Assembly: GCA_964023205.1 (NCBI GenBank)
Contig: OZ026833.1
Span: 2,857,553 to 2,921,552, forward strand
Length of the DNA: 64,000 bases
Source of the DNA: Lutraria lutraria
Lineage: Eukaryota; Mollusca; Bivalvia; Venerida; Mactridae
Reading direction: 5' to 3'
This document shows, piece after piece, positions 12,237 through 24,012 of this stretch (position 1 is the first letter of the stretch; each line of letters begins with the position of its first letter). The position numbers and the translations under genes were made by a program. Below the pieces are notes generated by a model, which was not told the origin of the DNA, did not search any database, and worked only from the letters and a program-made list of their open reading frames with translations.

Positions 12237-15200
12237 ACTATAACGCCAGCTCAGTACATAGAATACTCATTGAGGTGTTGCATTTCCGTGAGAAAGCTTT
12301 TCTGCCATTTTGAAGTAAATTTGCTATGTGATGATTTCCTTGTACCTCCGTCCGGCCGTATGCGGTTAAGTCATTTATTGAAAGCAGCGTCTTGTTTCCA
12401 ATGGATTTAAAACGTAAAAGTCACTGTTACAATTCACTAGATCAGCATTACATAATATTTAAGCTATTTGAAGTTGAAGTACCTCTTAGAATGCGTCTTG
12501 TATTCGTGTTCATATCACCATGGCAACAACTAGCAATTTTGTAATCAACCAACTAACTAGCCTCCTTAATATGTTCTCAAATTTAACTACGTCTTACATT
12601 GTTTTAAATAAATACAGTCGAGCATTTGAAGTACTTATATCGCCCGGTGGCTGGATTGACAAGACAATGAAAGTTGGTAGTAAGGGAGTACTTGCAATTC
12701 TTAAAAGAGGGTACTTTTCTTTTTTGTGGTTTGCCGTTATCAGTCTTCATGAAATATTCACTGAAGTCTTTCTTATTTTATTGATATATTCTTTAAATAT
12801 AAATATGCTTTCATAAGCCCTTACTCGCTAAACAGCAAATACAACACTATGGCCTCTTCTGACACCATAAAACACTGTAATGGTATTCTCACATATACAG
12901 TTGATGGTATGTTTAAACAACACGCAGCAATATTTGACGTCAATCTGGATTTACGTACATTTCAAATTTTGATTATACACGTGCAATGTTCCGTAAACTT
13001 ACAGAATGAATATTTGGAGAATGGATGTTGAAGGGACGTTGCCAGAAGATCTCAAAAGGAGAAAAGTATGTCATCTTCATAACTATCAAAATGGTCAATG
13101 TATAAACAGCCTTAGAGGAAGTAATATAAATACATGTAGTATGTTTTGTTAAAACCGTATTTAGACCATAAATATAACAATAGGAAGGATCTTTAATTGT
13201 TGACGAGGGAGTTAACACGTCACTAAAAGTAAATATTGCTTTATCTGAGTCGCTAAAATCCCATTGTCTGATACACACGGTAGCTGACTACACTCCGAAC
13301 GCACAAACTACATACGTGTTCGTAGAAGTGGAGTCAGCAACCGTAGTCATGGTATCCGACCATGGCAACGACCATTCAATAATAAAACAAGAAAGAGTCC
13401 CGATAACACAAATGTCACCATGGATTGAATGTTATATAATTGTAAAACGTTTTTGCCATGCTAACACAATATTTTTTACCAGGTATACGACCAGAACGTG
13501 TTGCCTGGTTACCATTTCCGTGACGACGCCTTGCTGTTGTATGATGCCATCAACAAATATGTTAAGAAATATGTGGATCTGTATTATGGTGAGCAATTAT
13601 AATATTTATTTGATGTATGTGATAAAAATGTTAGTAGAGACGAAACAACAATCACCTGAAAGAATGAAGGTGTCTAAGTCTATGCATAAAGATACTTAAT
13701 CTTGAATTCTTAAAGTTTGTGTGTTTGGATGCTCCCTAACCTAGACCTGTCGAAACATCTTTCGAAAAAAATGACAAATCTCGATGTATTTGTTTCGACC
13801 ATTGGTGCATATTTTCTACGATGTTTTTGTTTGTACATAAAACTCGTACACAGGCGTATTACTAATCTAAATGCATTTGAATGATCCAGGTATGCATTTT
13901 ACCGAAACGTATAAAATTATGTGAGCATATTACAGATACTCAGGATAAGATCATCGGCGACTGGGAATTACAAGGCTGGGGAACCGAGCTGGTTTTAGCG
14001 AGAGACCAATGAGGCTGTGGTCTTTTGGTAATACGAGATAAATATAGTATAGTATAGTATCATTTTAATATAAATACAAATTACTAAACAGAAAGTATAT
14101 GAAAGAATGATATCCTTGACGATGGTATTTGGTGTTTCTTTAGCTGAAATGGGTCAGGATACTTCAGATACACTGCTGCTGAATGTTGACATGTATTTAA
14201 GGTAAAATCAAGCATTGCATAGGTGGTGTGTTTGCCGTTAACGTGCCCCAACATCAAACTACATAACATCAAATCATTCAATCATAATATTGAATTCGAG
14301 TTTACTTATATTGACATTTGTTCCAGGGAGTACCAGGAAATGGGAAGTTCACATCAAAGGATCAGTTGTACATTGCTCTGACTAGTATTATATATACATG
14401 CAGTGTAGGACATGCCGCGGCCAACTTTCCACAATATGATCAGTATGGGTTCGTGCCCAATTACCCACTAACACTTATGGGTAGACCACCTACAGATAAG
14501 GTTCAGTATACACATACATCCTCTTCATTTATACAAAAGTGTAATGCTTTCAGAATATCAAGAATATAATGGATACATCGCTAGCTATTCCCATGCATTT
14601 AATGCATGTATATTTATGAATATTGTCATGTAAACAGCACCATGTGAATTACTTACAAGTCACTTAAGTTGCATAATATATATAAAAATTTAATGTATGT
14701 GTATTATATATTACGTGACGTCAATTTACCAATCGATTTGTCTAGTCAGAGGTATGACCATGTGCATTATCATTACATTGCAGACACCACTTAAAGAAAA
14801 GGATATTTTGGATACATTACCCAACAAACCAACCACATTTGATGCCATGATTGTTACCAAGATTCTAAGTATGAAGGGTACGAACAGTTTGGGTGATTTT
14901 GAAGTACAGTACATCTATGAACCAGAAGCATTGAAAATTGTTGATGAGTAAGTTCGATGTAAATGTTTACTTAATAAAATTAAGCCAATGTGGAGCATTT
15001 TGTGGCATCGACACAGTATCTAAGTCTTTATTTAGTTACATTTATGTAGCACTGTACTTTGTAATTTTCAGCAAACAAAACTCTACAGAAATAAAACTGC
15101 TGTACTTATGATAAATACGAAAACAGCTAGTTATTGTATATTTTACATTATCTAGGCTTCGTGCAGACCTGGTGAAGATAGGCCAGACAATCAAAGAAAG

Positions 15201-15270
15201 GAATAAAGTACGAAACCCGCCATACCCATACCTAGAACCAGAAAACGTACCTAATGCTATCAGTATTTAG

Positions 15271-16400
15271 GTAGACACCTGGAGAATATGACTGCAATGT
15301 TCCCTGTCAACCACACATGTCTCTCCTTAGTACTAAATGTTTCTACTTTATTTACTTGATAGTCTACGTGATAAGGATTGAGAAATAAGAATGTGAAATT
15401 AGAATGTGGACTTCTTCATTGCATAAGAAATGTTCGTTTTATGTCTTACTGATACAGATGTCTGCTTGTTCACCGAGATGTTCGTGTATACATTGTACAT
15501 GCGTTCTGGAATATAAGATGTGAGATGAATTGCCTGACTTAAAGAGACATATTGTGACGCACGTCAATTGAAATGCTTTCTTTGTTATGATGGTAAATGT
15601 CTGGAATTGGGTTAGTAGTGACATTTGAATTAATTGGTGAACTATTCCATATGACAGTCATTTTATTTGAATATTCATTATTCAATTAGTGAAGTCGACT
15701 AAAACCAGGTTAGGCAGAGATGTGGTAACTAGTGTAATCAAAGTACTGAAAGATCTAATGGAAGCTGAACATAGACTTAAATGGCAACATGGAAAGGGAA
15801 CCAGTTTAACCTTTGCATGGCGGATGTAGAAAAAAATATACTTTGGTACGCATCAAAATTCATGCGCACCGAGAGAGTGACTGCTATGGAAAGCTAAACT
15901 TTCGCCCAGGTTCCAAAAAAAGAAAACAAGCCACTTAAGACAAATGTATCATGTCAACTTGTTAAAAGTAATACATCAATGGCTATCATGCTGCGATTTT
16001 GACATGAAAAACAAGTATTATATAAAGAAGCATTGGAGGACTGTTGTTTGAACATGTTGTTATGTAAACAATAATTTCTTTTCATGAACCAAGTTAGTTA
16101 GTACTTATTAGCATAGATTAAATTGAATGTGTTATCTTCATGTAACATTTATTGTACACAGTACTTAAATCAAATATTATGATTGATTCCTACTTTTAAG
16201 AGAGAAAGTGGCTGTTTTTTTTAAGAAATCTTTGTATAATTGGTTATGGGATTTTATCCTTTTTATATTTTAATGTATCTTGTTGTCTTGAACATAACAT
16301 TTTCCATTATTTTCCGTTCAATACTTGCTCAATACGTATATAGTGTACGTTTTAGCATTATTTAACATTTTCATTTTAAATGGTTTCTGTTATTCTTTGA
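15271..16400. repeat. Duplicated 3' flank of the lipoxygenase unit, downstream copy
   Basis: Partner of 90-1010. It starts immediately after the stop codon of the second copy and keeps the same order of shared blocks, including tattgcat-type 3' UTR sequence, atgaaccaagttagttagta and a cctttttatattttaat region. The distance between the two stop codons is 15,181 bp, which gives the likely size of the duplicated unit. Confidence 0.72.
15745..15928 (-). repeat. Interspersed repeat A, copy 4 (reversed)
   Basis: Reverse-strand copy: gcaacatggaaagggaacca + gtttaac, gcatggcggatgtagaaaaa, tatactttggtacgcatcaa + aattcatgcgc. It is inserted in the duplicated flank and is in the opposite orientation to the copy at 1528, so it was not part of the duplication. 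Confidence 0.6.
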
Positions 16401-17040
16401 AATATCGAGTCTTCATACCCCAACAAGATGTGTAGGTCAGTGAGCTGTAATTTTTATCATAGAAGATTTAGGTTTCCACTTGACAATGTATACTGAATTT
16501 CCATGATTCAACAAATGAAGCAAATTACTTTTTATACTACACTCCATAAAAAATTAAGTTTACATATATGTAAAAGAATGTACGAGATATGATAATACTA
16601 TCAGATGAATATATTCGGCATCCAGCAAATCACTATTGGAGGATGATTGGCCTATAGATATGTATACTGAAGACTTTTCTCTATATTGTACCAGATTCCT
16701 GCAAAAAATGATCAACGTCTGTATATTCCGTTTAGCATTTAGCAATGAAGGACAGTACAATTGATAGATCAAATCTCATGGAGAAACAATGTCATGATAA
16801 GTGTGTAACAACTTGGCTATTTAATGTTTAGATACTGTTTGGACCTGTTTTCATGTTTGCCTTTCCATTGACATTAAGTTGCTTTTCAAGTACTTACTAT
16901 CCTATATTTAGCCAGACATTGGAACATCTCTGCACACACAATCATCATTGAGTACACGATGTCCCAAACAAAGAAAAAACAAAAAACAAATATAACTGTT
17001 CCATTGGATCGAAATGTATTGTAAACAAACTAATAATAAA
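16400..17040. other. Non-coding intergenic DNA between lipoxygenase and C1q genes
   Basis: AT-rich, without an open frame or repeat I can recognise. Confidence 0.5.
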
Positions 17041-17050
17041 TGCATTTAGA

Positions 17051-17310
17051 GACCCGCCTTCGTGGTCGAGTGGTTAAGGACGCAGACTTCGAATCACTAT
17101 AACCTCACCAATCACCGATAGAGGGTCGTTGGTTCGAGCCCCGCTTCCGACCAAATGTCTCTTTATGTGAAAAAGTAGGCAGTTGCTTACGGAGGATGGG
17201 AGTCTAGTACTGGTGCTTTCCAGGAGCGATGATTATGTGAACTGTCCGCCTCATATGACTCTGACTGTTGAAAGGGGCATAAAACCCGATGAAACAAACA
17301 CACAAACAAC
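17051..17310 (+). mobile_element. Full tRNA-derived SINE with perfect target-site duplication
   Basis: The head gccttcgtggtcgagtggtt + aaggacgcagacttcgaatc resembles a tRNA with an A box, and ggttcgagccccgc is a B box of the RNA polymerase III promoter. The body has acggaggatgggagtctagt + actggtgc and cctcatatgactctgactgt, ending in a CA-rich tail. The 10-bp direct repeat tgcatttaga flanks it exactly at 17041-17050 and 17311-17320, as expected for recent LINE-driven insertion. It ends 92 bp before the chosen ATG of the C1q gene. It is not a tRNA gene, because the cloverleaf cannot be completed and the element continues for 150 bp. Confidence 0.9.
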
Positions 17311-17401
17311 TGCATTTAGACCATGGAAGAACGTGGTATCTTTGATGAACTACATATTCGACCGTGATAAGGATGTTAAGACCACTTCTATTGCTGAAAT
17401 A

Positions 17402-19319
17402 ATGGCGATAAGTAAACAGTCAGTTCTTGTTTTTCTCCTTCTTTGCATACTGCAAGGTGTGTTCTCAGCAGACTATGACGGTGATGTCGCTGAACGTCTG
17501 GATATTTTATTGGAGAGGATCGAGTCGTTAGAAGCAAGAGATGAGGCGAATAAAGCAAAGATTATGGAAATGGAAGAGGAGTTTAATATAAAACAAGCAG
17601 AAAATGATCAGCAAATATCTAGTTTGAAAATGAAAATGAATGATATGGACACAAAGTTTAAGCTGAAAGAAGCCATGTTGTTAAAACAGATTAATGAATT
17701 GAGGGTGATGTTGGTAGAACCAATTGAGGACGACAACCTGGGCGATCAGGTGGATCTAGAAGAAGAGACAGAACAACGACCATCAGTGAAAAGTATTAAC
17801 AAACGACAAGAGAGCATTTCCAGAAAAGGTACATTTCAATATGAACAATATACACGTATTGTAACAATATAATTATATGTTTGCATTCTTTTTCTTTCTT
17901 CCGTTCGTATCTTTTACCGCCATCTGCATTTTATAAAAATGAATTATTTAACCCATGAGCGAATGAGTGAAATTCACTCTAACTGTCTATAATGTGTCTA
18001 AAAATACAAACACGAGTATTTATCAAATGTATACAAATTGAATAACGCATTTCCATCTTAGCTGGTTTATCGTCTTGTGTTCTTTTTATTAATATGATAA
18101 TGACTGGAAGCGCATATTTACAACTAAGATATGTCGAACGAGTAAGTTAAGACGTACACTGCAACATAATTAGATATTACCATGTAGTATACAGAACTCA
18201 ATGCCATTACATCATAGCATGACACTGTTGATGTCAGTCAATATTTAGTTCATTGTCCTATTTTAGATTTAGAACATGTAGTAGTTTGCGACTTATGAAG
18301 ATATTCAGACAGTCCAAACGTAATCTACTGATACACAACAGCTAGTGCGCAGTATGTTAAGCGCAGTTCATGAAACCAGGTGTACATGCCGCTATTTGAA
18401 TTAATGTCAAGGAGCGGTGGGTGGACAGTAGCAAGTGTGGGCTAGTTGTGGTCATGTGTTGGCTGCTGTAGTCATGTGTTGACTCGCTGTGGCCATGTCT
18501 CGACTACCGTAACCATGTATGAGCTAGTTATTGCTAGTTGTGGACAAGCTGTGTCCATCTGTGGACTGGCTTAGGCCGTGTATGGAATGGCTGTGACCAG
18601 GTTTGGATTGGCTGTGACCATATTTTGACTGAATGTGGCCATGTGTAGACTGGATGTGGCCAGGTGCTGACTGGTTGTTGTGTTCGCTGTCTATGGTCAC
18701 GTGTTGGCTGTTTGTGGCCATGTATAGAATGACTGTGGTCAGGTGTGGACTGACTGTGGCCATATTATGGCTGGCTTTGACGACGTGTTTGTGGCTAGGT
18801 GTGGACTGAATGTAGCCAGATGTGGAATTCAAGCATCTGAATTGCCACTGTTACATTTTGTCAATTTGTTTACTTTCAGATCGAGAAAGTCCCGAGACCG
18901 AGGTCGCATTCTACACGACACATTCTGAACATGACATACATCACCTAGGAAGCAATCAGATTCTTATGTTTCAACAAGTGCTCACCAACATCGGAAATGC
19001 ATATAACAACAACACGGGTGCATTCATGGCACCAGTGGATGGGACGTACGTCTTTCATGCGACCATTATGGGTATCGATACACATTCGGACAAGCACGCC
19101 AGTGCTTACTTCGATGTCAATGGTACCCACTACGCTAGATTTTACGTTACAGCATACGATCAATCGTCTCAGATGCTTGTCATAAATTTGAAGACTGGAC
19201 AAGCGGTGAGCGTAAGAAATGGACAGCCAGATGAAGGCTTTGTTGGACAACATTATTCCACGTTTTCTGGATTTTTATTGTATCAGCACTTTCCATCCGG
19301 TGGTATTGTTGGTAAATAA
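17402..19319 (+). CDS. Secreted coiled-coil C1q-domain protein
   Basis: Two exons, 17402-17828 and 18880-19319, joined in phase 1, give 288 residues. ATG 17402 is chosen because it opens a clear signal peptide (MAISKQSVLVFLLLCILQGV, then FSA). Residues about 25-110 are heptad-rich and charged, a likely coiled coil for trimerisation; there is no collagen repeat. The C1q domain fills residues about 150-280, with EVAFYTTHSEHDIHHLG, VLTNIGNAYNNNTGAFMAPV, DGTYVFHATIMG and YSTFSGFLLYQ. Such secreted C1q proteins in bivalves act as lectin-like immune recognition factors; the ligand here is unknown. The frame is also open upstream through the SINE, with in-frame ATGs at 17255 and 17345, but use of those would bury the signal peptide. 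AATAAA overlaps the stop codon and recurs near 19459. Confidence 0.93.
18405..18835. repeat. Minisatellite of about 21 bp in the C1q intron
   Basis: Degenerate tandem units close to gactgaatgtggccatgtgt + a fill the 3' part of the single C1q intron, stopping about 45 bp before the exon 2 acceptor. The minus-strand open frame 18524-18832, rich in GHSQST-like heptads, is a by-product because the unit length is a multiple of three. Confidence 0.9.
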
Positions 19320-19465
19320 AGAAAACAATTGTTTCTGTTAAGTTTATTACATTTTGTCAACATTTTATTATATGGTAAACCCAACCAGGGACACTATATT
19401 ACAGTGTCCTTGACCTTACCAAACCTTACCAGTATCACATGTAACAAATAATTTGAAATAAAATA

Positions 19466-19640
19466 CAATCGAACCTGTGTAAGCGCGTCCGAATGAAGAC
19501 CATCCTGTGAGAAAAGGCCATCCTTCTAAAAATCCTCATTGTATGTTTGGACAAAATAACCCCCGAAAAAAGATCACTTATGAAGAAAGGCCACATTATA
19601 TGTCTTTCTCAAGAGCGGCCTTTGTTCAAAGGTTTGACTG
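19466..19640. mobile_element. MITE family B (TA-flanked, CAGT-type ends), copy 1
   Basis: Ends are caatcgaacctgtgtaagcg and ttgttcaaaggtttgactg, an imperfect inverted repeat. Internal blocks are tccgaatgaagaccatcctg + tgag and gaaaggccac. Another related start, gcagtaaaatctcgtttagt + gatcacctc, lies at about 19886. Confidence 0.65.
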
Positions 19641-20165
19641 TGCAATCATGCGTCTGTAGCAGAATACGAAATGAACACAAATGGAGTAAAATACATAACG
19701 ATTACTATATTATTATGACTTAATACTGGGATGGTCTAATAATGAAGTTGAAAAATATATTTGACAAGTACAGACTGTACACATATATAGCGGACTTTCA
19801 TTTAAACAAAACAAAATGATAATGTTCTTATGATAATTAGCTAAATGTAAGATTATAACCATATCACACACGTAATTAATGCAGTAAAATCTCGTTTAGT
19901 GATCACCTCAGTACAAAAACCATTTCATTGAAATGACTTCTTAATTTCCGGTTGGATTTCAATATATTTCTCTACATTTCGACTTTATAATGTGGCCATC
20001 GCAATATTAATACCGATTTTAAACTAGGTCGGGCTGGTATTTTAACATCGAGTTTTCATGTACAAGTTTGTCCCAGTTCATTTTACATGTATACATATAT
20101 GGTAAATTAAATCAGTAAGATAAGCATATTGTCGGTCTAGTTTACTTTCATGTAGTTAAAATAGT

Positions 20166-20216
20166 AATATCAAGGACTTATATACATGTGTATGTTTATA
20201 AGTCCTTGGTAATATT
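20166..20216. repeat. Short perfect-stem inverted repeat
   Basis: aatatcaaggacttata and tataagtccttggtaatatt form arms around a 14-bp loop, with one unpaired base. It is not next to a gene and no T-run terminator follows. Confidence 0.8.
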
Positions 20217-20559
20217 AAGTAGGTGTCCTAGTCTAGCTTGTATCAATTAACTTGCTTCTTAAATCTTCATTTTTGACATTTGGTTCTTTGTTGTAATTAT
20301 AAAGCCTGGCCACGTGGTTACAAAACTTTAATTTTAAAAGATCAAATCTTGTATCTTGTCTTTTTTGTTGTCTCAAAGTTAACTATCATTAATAGTATTT
20401 ATACATTAATTATTCTGAGATCATAATTGATCCGAATATATGTATTTGAACAAGAATCAGTTCTATCATTCCTTCCTTAATTAATTCTTTGAAAATGGAA
20501 TGCTCGAAGGCTGTTCTTTGCTGTGTATGCTCATAAAAATATAGGGTTGTCAGGTATGA

Positions 20560-20695
20560 TAACTGTCTTATAATTCTTGAAAGCGAACGGAAATGTAAAA
20601 ATTACCTTTTCTATGACCAAATAAAGGAGAAAATTAGGGTAGGTCGGGTAAGTCCTTGGTCAGTGGAAACAGATTTTTATTCAGGTACCGGATGT
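20560..20695 (+). repeat. Interspersed repeat C, short copy
   Basis: ttagggtaggtcgggtaagt precedes a cagtggaaacag segment; this is the 3' part of the family best seen at 63305-63510. Confidence 0.4.
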
Positions 20696-20861
20696 AACCG
20701 GATACTGTATTTTAGTATCACCAAAAGTATTAATCAATGCTTCCACTTTCGTTTTACCATGACAGTACAGTGATTATCGTATTTATTGGTAAGTTTACTT
20801 TTTATTTATGAAAGTTGATTTGATATAGATTATTTATAACTATTGCATTGATTGTCATGGT

Positions 20862-20975
20862 TGGATTAACCACAGGAACCTGTTATTCAATGATATTTTT
20901 TTTCTATACGTAGGTAACTTTTTATTGAGTATAATTTTTTTTTTGATTGAATAACAGGTTCCTGTGGATTAATAG
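20862..20975. mobile_element. Fold-back element with about 28-bp terminal inverted repeats
   Basis: Left arm ggattaaccacaggaacctg + ttattcaat and right arm attgaataacaggttcctgt + ggattaat pair almost perfectly around a T-rich centre of about 50 bp. It resembles a small MITE or fold-back element; target duplication is unclear. Confidence 0.7.
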
Positions 20976-20999
20976 ACAAATAAATAAAAATGATTTGTC

Positions 21000-22460
21000 A
21001 CTTGTAGATTTTAAAAAGAATAGACTTAAATTCTTAATAAAGTACTGTATAAATTGTACAATTTACTCATTTAGTTAACCTTAATTAAGGCTTATCTAGT
21101 TAGATATTATCTCTATTGCAGAATTCGTTTAAGTTAGCTGAGATGCTTAGCACTATTATGCATATAACTGAGTGACATACAAACACAATCGTGTACTGAA
21201 ATTGTGAATTTGGGAAAGTTCCCAAACTTTGTTCCAAATAGTTTATACATGTATCTATTTGAGAAAGTATATATGTACATCATTACAATATATGTTCCAA
21301 TTTTTAGCTTTGTGAAGAATTCAGAACATTTCATGTCATTTGATTTACTATGCAGATAACTGTCTGATATAGAATCCATGACTTGTGTTGTGTGTAGCAT
21401 CTTTAAAACTTCTTATTTGTCTTGAAAAGTTTAGGTGTAAACAAAATTGTTTCTGGTTACACACGACCTGGACTATTTTATCCCTGCATACAACCCTAGA
21501 TTATTTATTGGGCCAGAGGAATGGAAAAATGAATATCTCACTTTTCTATACCTATACACACACTTTCAAGAGAAAAAAGTAATATTGATTCTTATTTTGT
21601 GGATAAGATCTACAATAATAATTATGATAATAAAGAAACTTTTTTATCTTAAAGTTATAGAACTGTCATTGTTGTATTGACCATAAAGTTCTCTGTATAT
21701 AAAATTCATGCAGAGTAATAAATTCAATATTGAGTGTAGTTATGTCCATGAGTAGAAATCACCAAGATTTTCTCTATTGTAATTTTTCAATCAGTATTCT
21801 TCTTTTATTGTAAGTGCATTTTTTAAAAAGGCGGATGTCAATACATTAAAACAGTTAGAATAATCCCACAGTTAAACAATGGCATGTCTAAAAATTATAG
21901 TTTAAAGATAAATATATGCCAATAATTAGTTAATTGATAATTAATGTATCAAGCTGTTTAATTGATTTGTCATAGTATCGTTGTATGTAGGTTGTATCTC
22001 ATTTAAATGGAAATCTTGTAAGATAAATGATGATGTAACATGTTGTTTGATTGTTCATAATATTGCATAATATCTCTTAAATGTCTCTCACTTTGCATTG
22101 AGACTATCAGCTGGTTGCTAAGGAACTGACGAGTCATGGTTTGGTGACTTCTGTGTACTTGTTTAAAGTTCTGTTGTACATATATATAAGATACTTGTTG
22201 ATATAAAACAACATAAACCATGGCACAGTCTGGTGTCATATAATTATCTTACATACGTGACTCTATATAACACTGTCAAACTTGTGTTAACTTTAGTATC
22301 ACCTGTGTATGAAGACTGGCTAAGCTTCAAAGACCAGCGGTCTGTTTCTTTGATATATCATCTGAGATAGCAGCTAGATTTAAAACTAAAACATCTTCCT
22401 TATAAATGCATTTCACATTAACATTTGTATATTGATAACAGATGATAACTTATCTCCGAA
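21000..22460. other. Non-coding intergenic DNA
   Basis: AT-rich sequence; the short open frames here have no recognisable domain. No repeat family of this window recurs in it. Confidence 0.5.
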
Positions 22461-22464
22461 ACAG

Positions 22465-22690
22465 TTAAGGCTAAAAAAATTGCTCGTTAGAAACAGGGTA
22501 GGTAGTTTGGGCTTTTTTTGGGCTCTTCAATATGTATAGAGAAGTAAGAAATGTTAGAAAGTGGATGAATCATTCCTTTAAGCCATATAAGATGCATAGG
22601 GTTGTTGGGAAAAATAAAAGTAGGACTGGTCGGGTAAGCAGCAAAAAATTCTTTGTAAATGCCTAATAGGATAAAATATATTTTATTTGC
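22465..22690 (+). repeat. Interspersed repeat C, copy
   Basis: gctcgttagaaacagggtag + gtagtttgggc, then gaaagtggatgaatcattcc and aaagtaggactggtcgggta + agcagcaaa follow the same order as in the copies at 37145 and 63305. Confidence 0.6.
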
Positions 22691-23360
22691 GAACAAGGTT
22701 AACAAAACTTAAATTTGAAAGTACAACCTTAGTTCAGATATGTATTATGTTCAATACAATAACTTGCAGTTTAGTTTATCATTGAAATATACCTTCATTT
22801 AAGACCTCTTTGTTTACTATACTGAGAGTGGTTGTTATAGGCAGGTGTGACTATACTGTCACTATACATGTATATGAATAAATATGTCTTTTTTCGCTAT
22901 GACTCACTGTCCTGTGACATTTTACACTGTAAGTTTATAACATAAAACATTATATATTTGTCACGGTTACTGGATCCAATTTAATGTACTTGACAAAGTT
23001 AATACTACTCAATTATGTCAGCTGACATCAGACATACAAGTGAATAGAATATCCATCACATTATGTGTATTGGTCTATCATATATTGTACTTGAATACAT
23101 TAGTATATTGTATGTATTGTATTGTTTTATTTTCTTACTTGCAAACTGTGTGTATGATTTCTTATTCAAAGAAATAAAATACTTGATGTAAACATATGAT
23201 AGTTATGTTTAGTATGATGTGTTGCTTGGATATTAAGGATTTATGTCAGTATATGTATTTTTTCATATTTAACATATTTTCATGAAATTTGGTGATCTGT
23301 ATAATTATTAGACAAAAACTGTTATGTTTAAAAGCTTGCATGGTTACAAAAATGTATTTA

Positions 23361-23614
23361 TGTTTTTTTTGTTTTGATCGAGTTTTATGCCCCTTTTCAA
23401 CAGTCAGAGTCATATGAGGTGGACAGTTCACCTTACCATTGTTCATGGGAAGAACCAGTACTAGACTCCCATCCTCCGTAAGCAACTGCCTACTCTCTCA
23501 CATAAAGAGACATGGCCGGCAGCTGGCTTCAAACCACAACCCTCCATCATTGAGAGGTTGCAGTGATTTGAAGTCAGTCACCTTAACCACTCGACCACGG
23601 AGGCGCCCGGTCCA
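23361..23614 (-). mobile_element. tRNA-derived SINE, same family as 17051-17310, reversed
   Basis: Reading on the minus strand gives the tRNA-like head cctccgtggtcgagtggtta + aggtgactgacttcaaatc, the body acggaggatgggagtctagt + actggttc and the tail ctcatatgactctgactgtt + gaaaaggggc. The flanks caaaaatgtattta (23347-23360) and caaaattgtattta (23615-23628) are a 14-bp target duplication with one mismatch. Confidence 0.88.
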
Positions 23615-23764
23615 CAAAATTGTATTTAGTCATGTGAATGAAACTTCTGATATCAGCTGTGTCAATACTAAGTGAACAGCACTGGATTACCTTAGCCATC
23701 TTCATTTTGTTGTTAATAACAAGTAATGGGAAATATTAAATCAATGTAATATAATGTTTATTTC

Positions 23765-23945
23765 TGGTTACATGCTCAAAAAGGGAAGGTAGCTTTAAGA
23801 CTTTTTTTTATTATCATTCATTCTTGGAATCATGCTGAAAGGTGAAAAAGGTAAGGAAGTGGATGTTCTGTTTTGGGTATAGGGGAAAATCAGGATTGGT
23901 AGGGTAACTAGAAACAAATATATTTTACTCCTTTAATATCTGTAT
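23765..23945 (+). repeat. Interspersed repeat C, copy
   Basis: tggttacatgctcaaaaagg + gaaggtag, gaaaaaggtaaggaagtgga + tgttctg and caggattggtagggtaacta + gaaacaaat follow the family order. Confidence 0.6.
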
Positions 23946-24012
23946 ACAATGTACCTGTCTGTCTACAGTTCTACACCATATCATATAATACACATTATGT
24001 ATAGGTATATAC

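Larger units (their letters stand above)
3482..15270 (+). pseudogene. Lipoxygenase with N-terminal PLAT domain, disrupted copy
   Basis: Fifteen exons can be followed: 3482-3952, 7602-7646, 8934-9061, 9342-9439, 11095-11201, 11430-11525, 11665-11758, 11965-12082, 12618-12710, 13005-13065, 13483-13588, 13936-14027, 14327-14500, 14784-14947, 15156-15270, about 654 codons against about 670 for the family. The first exon is a PLAT domain (membrane/calcium binding) from ATG 3482; no earlier in-frame ATG is visible. Catalytic-domain landmarks are RWSNDLYFGLQRIASMN, CAPIALFFVNGK, the iron-histidine motif [19 protein letters not shown] and the terminal ISI. All iron ligands are present. Lesions: TAA at 12024-12026, TGA at 14010-14012, a deletion with frameshift near 11126-11133, and a probable missing base at the 8934 exon start. 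All splice sites look usable, so decay is recent. An intact allele would dioxygenate polyunsaturated fatty acids to hydroperoxides. Sequencing errors could explain single lesions but hardly all four. Confidence 0.88.

Noticed and set aside
12024..14012. Stop codon recoding (for example selenocysteine) in the lipoxygenase
   Set aside because: Lipoxygenases have no selenocysteine at these sites, one of the stops is TAA, and the frameshift cannot be explained this way.
17056..17155. Possible tRNA gene with good A and B boxes
   Set aside because: The sequence continues into a SINE body, is flanked by target duplications and cannot complete a tRNA cloverleaf with an acceptor stem.
17183..17401. 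N-terminal extension of the C1q protein
   Set aside because: This part is SINE-derived and would place the signal peptide inside the protein; a similar translation appears from the SINE at 23361-23614, where there is no gene.
18524..18832. Minus-strand histidine/serine-rich frame
   Set aside because: Product of the 21-bp minisatellite in the C1q intron.
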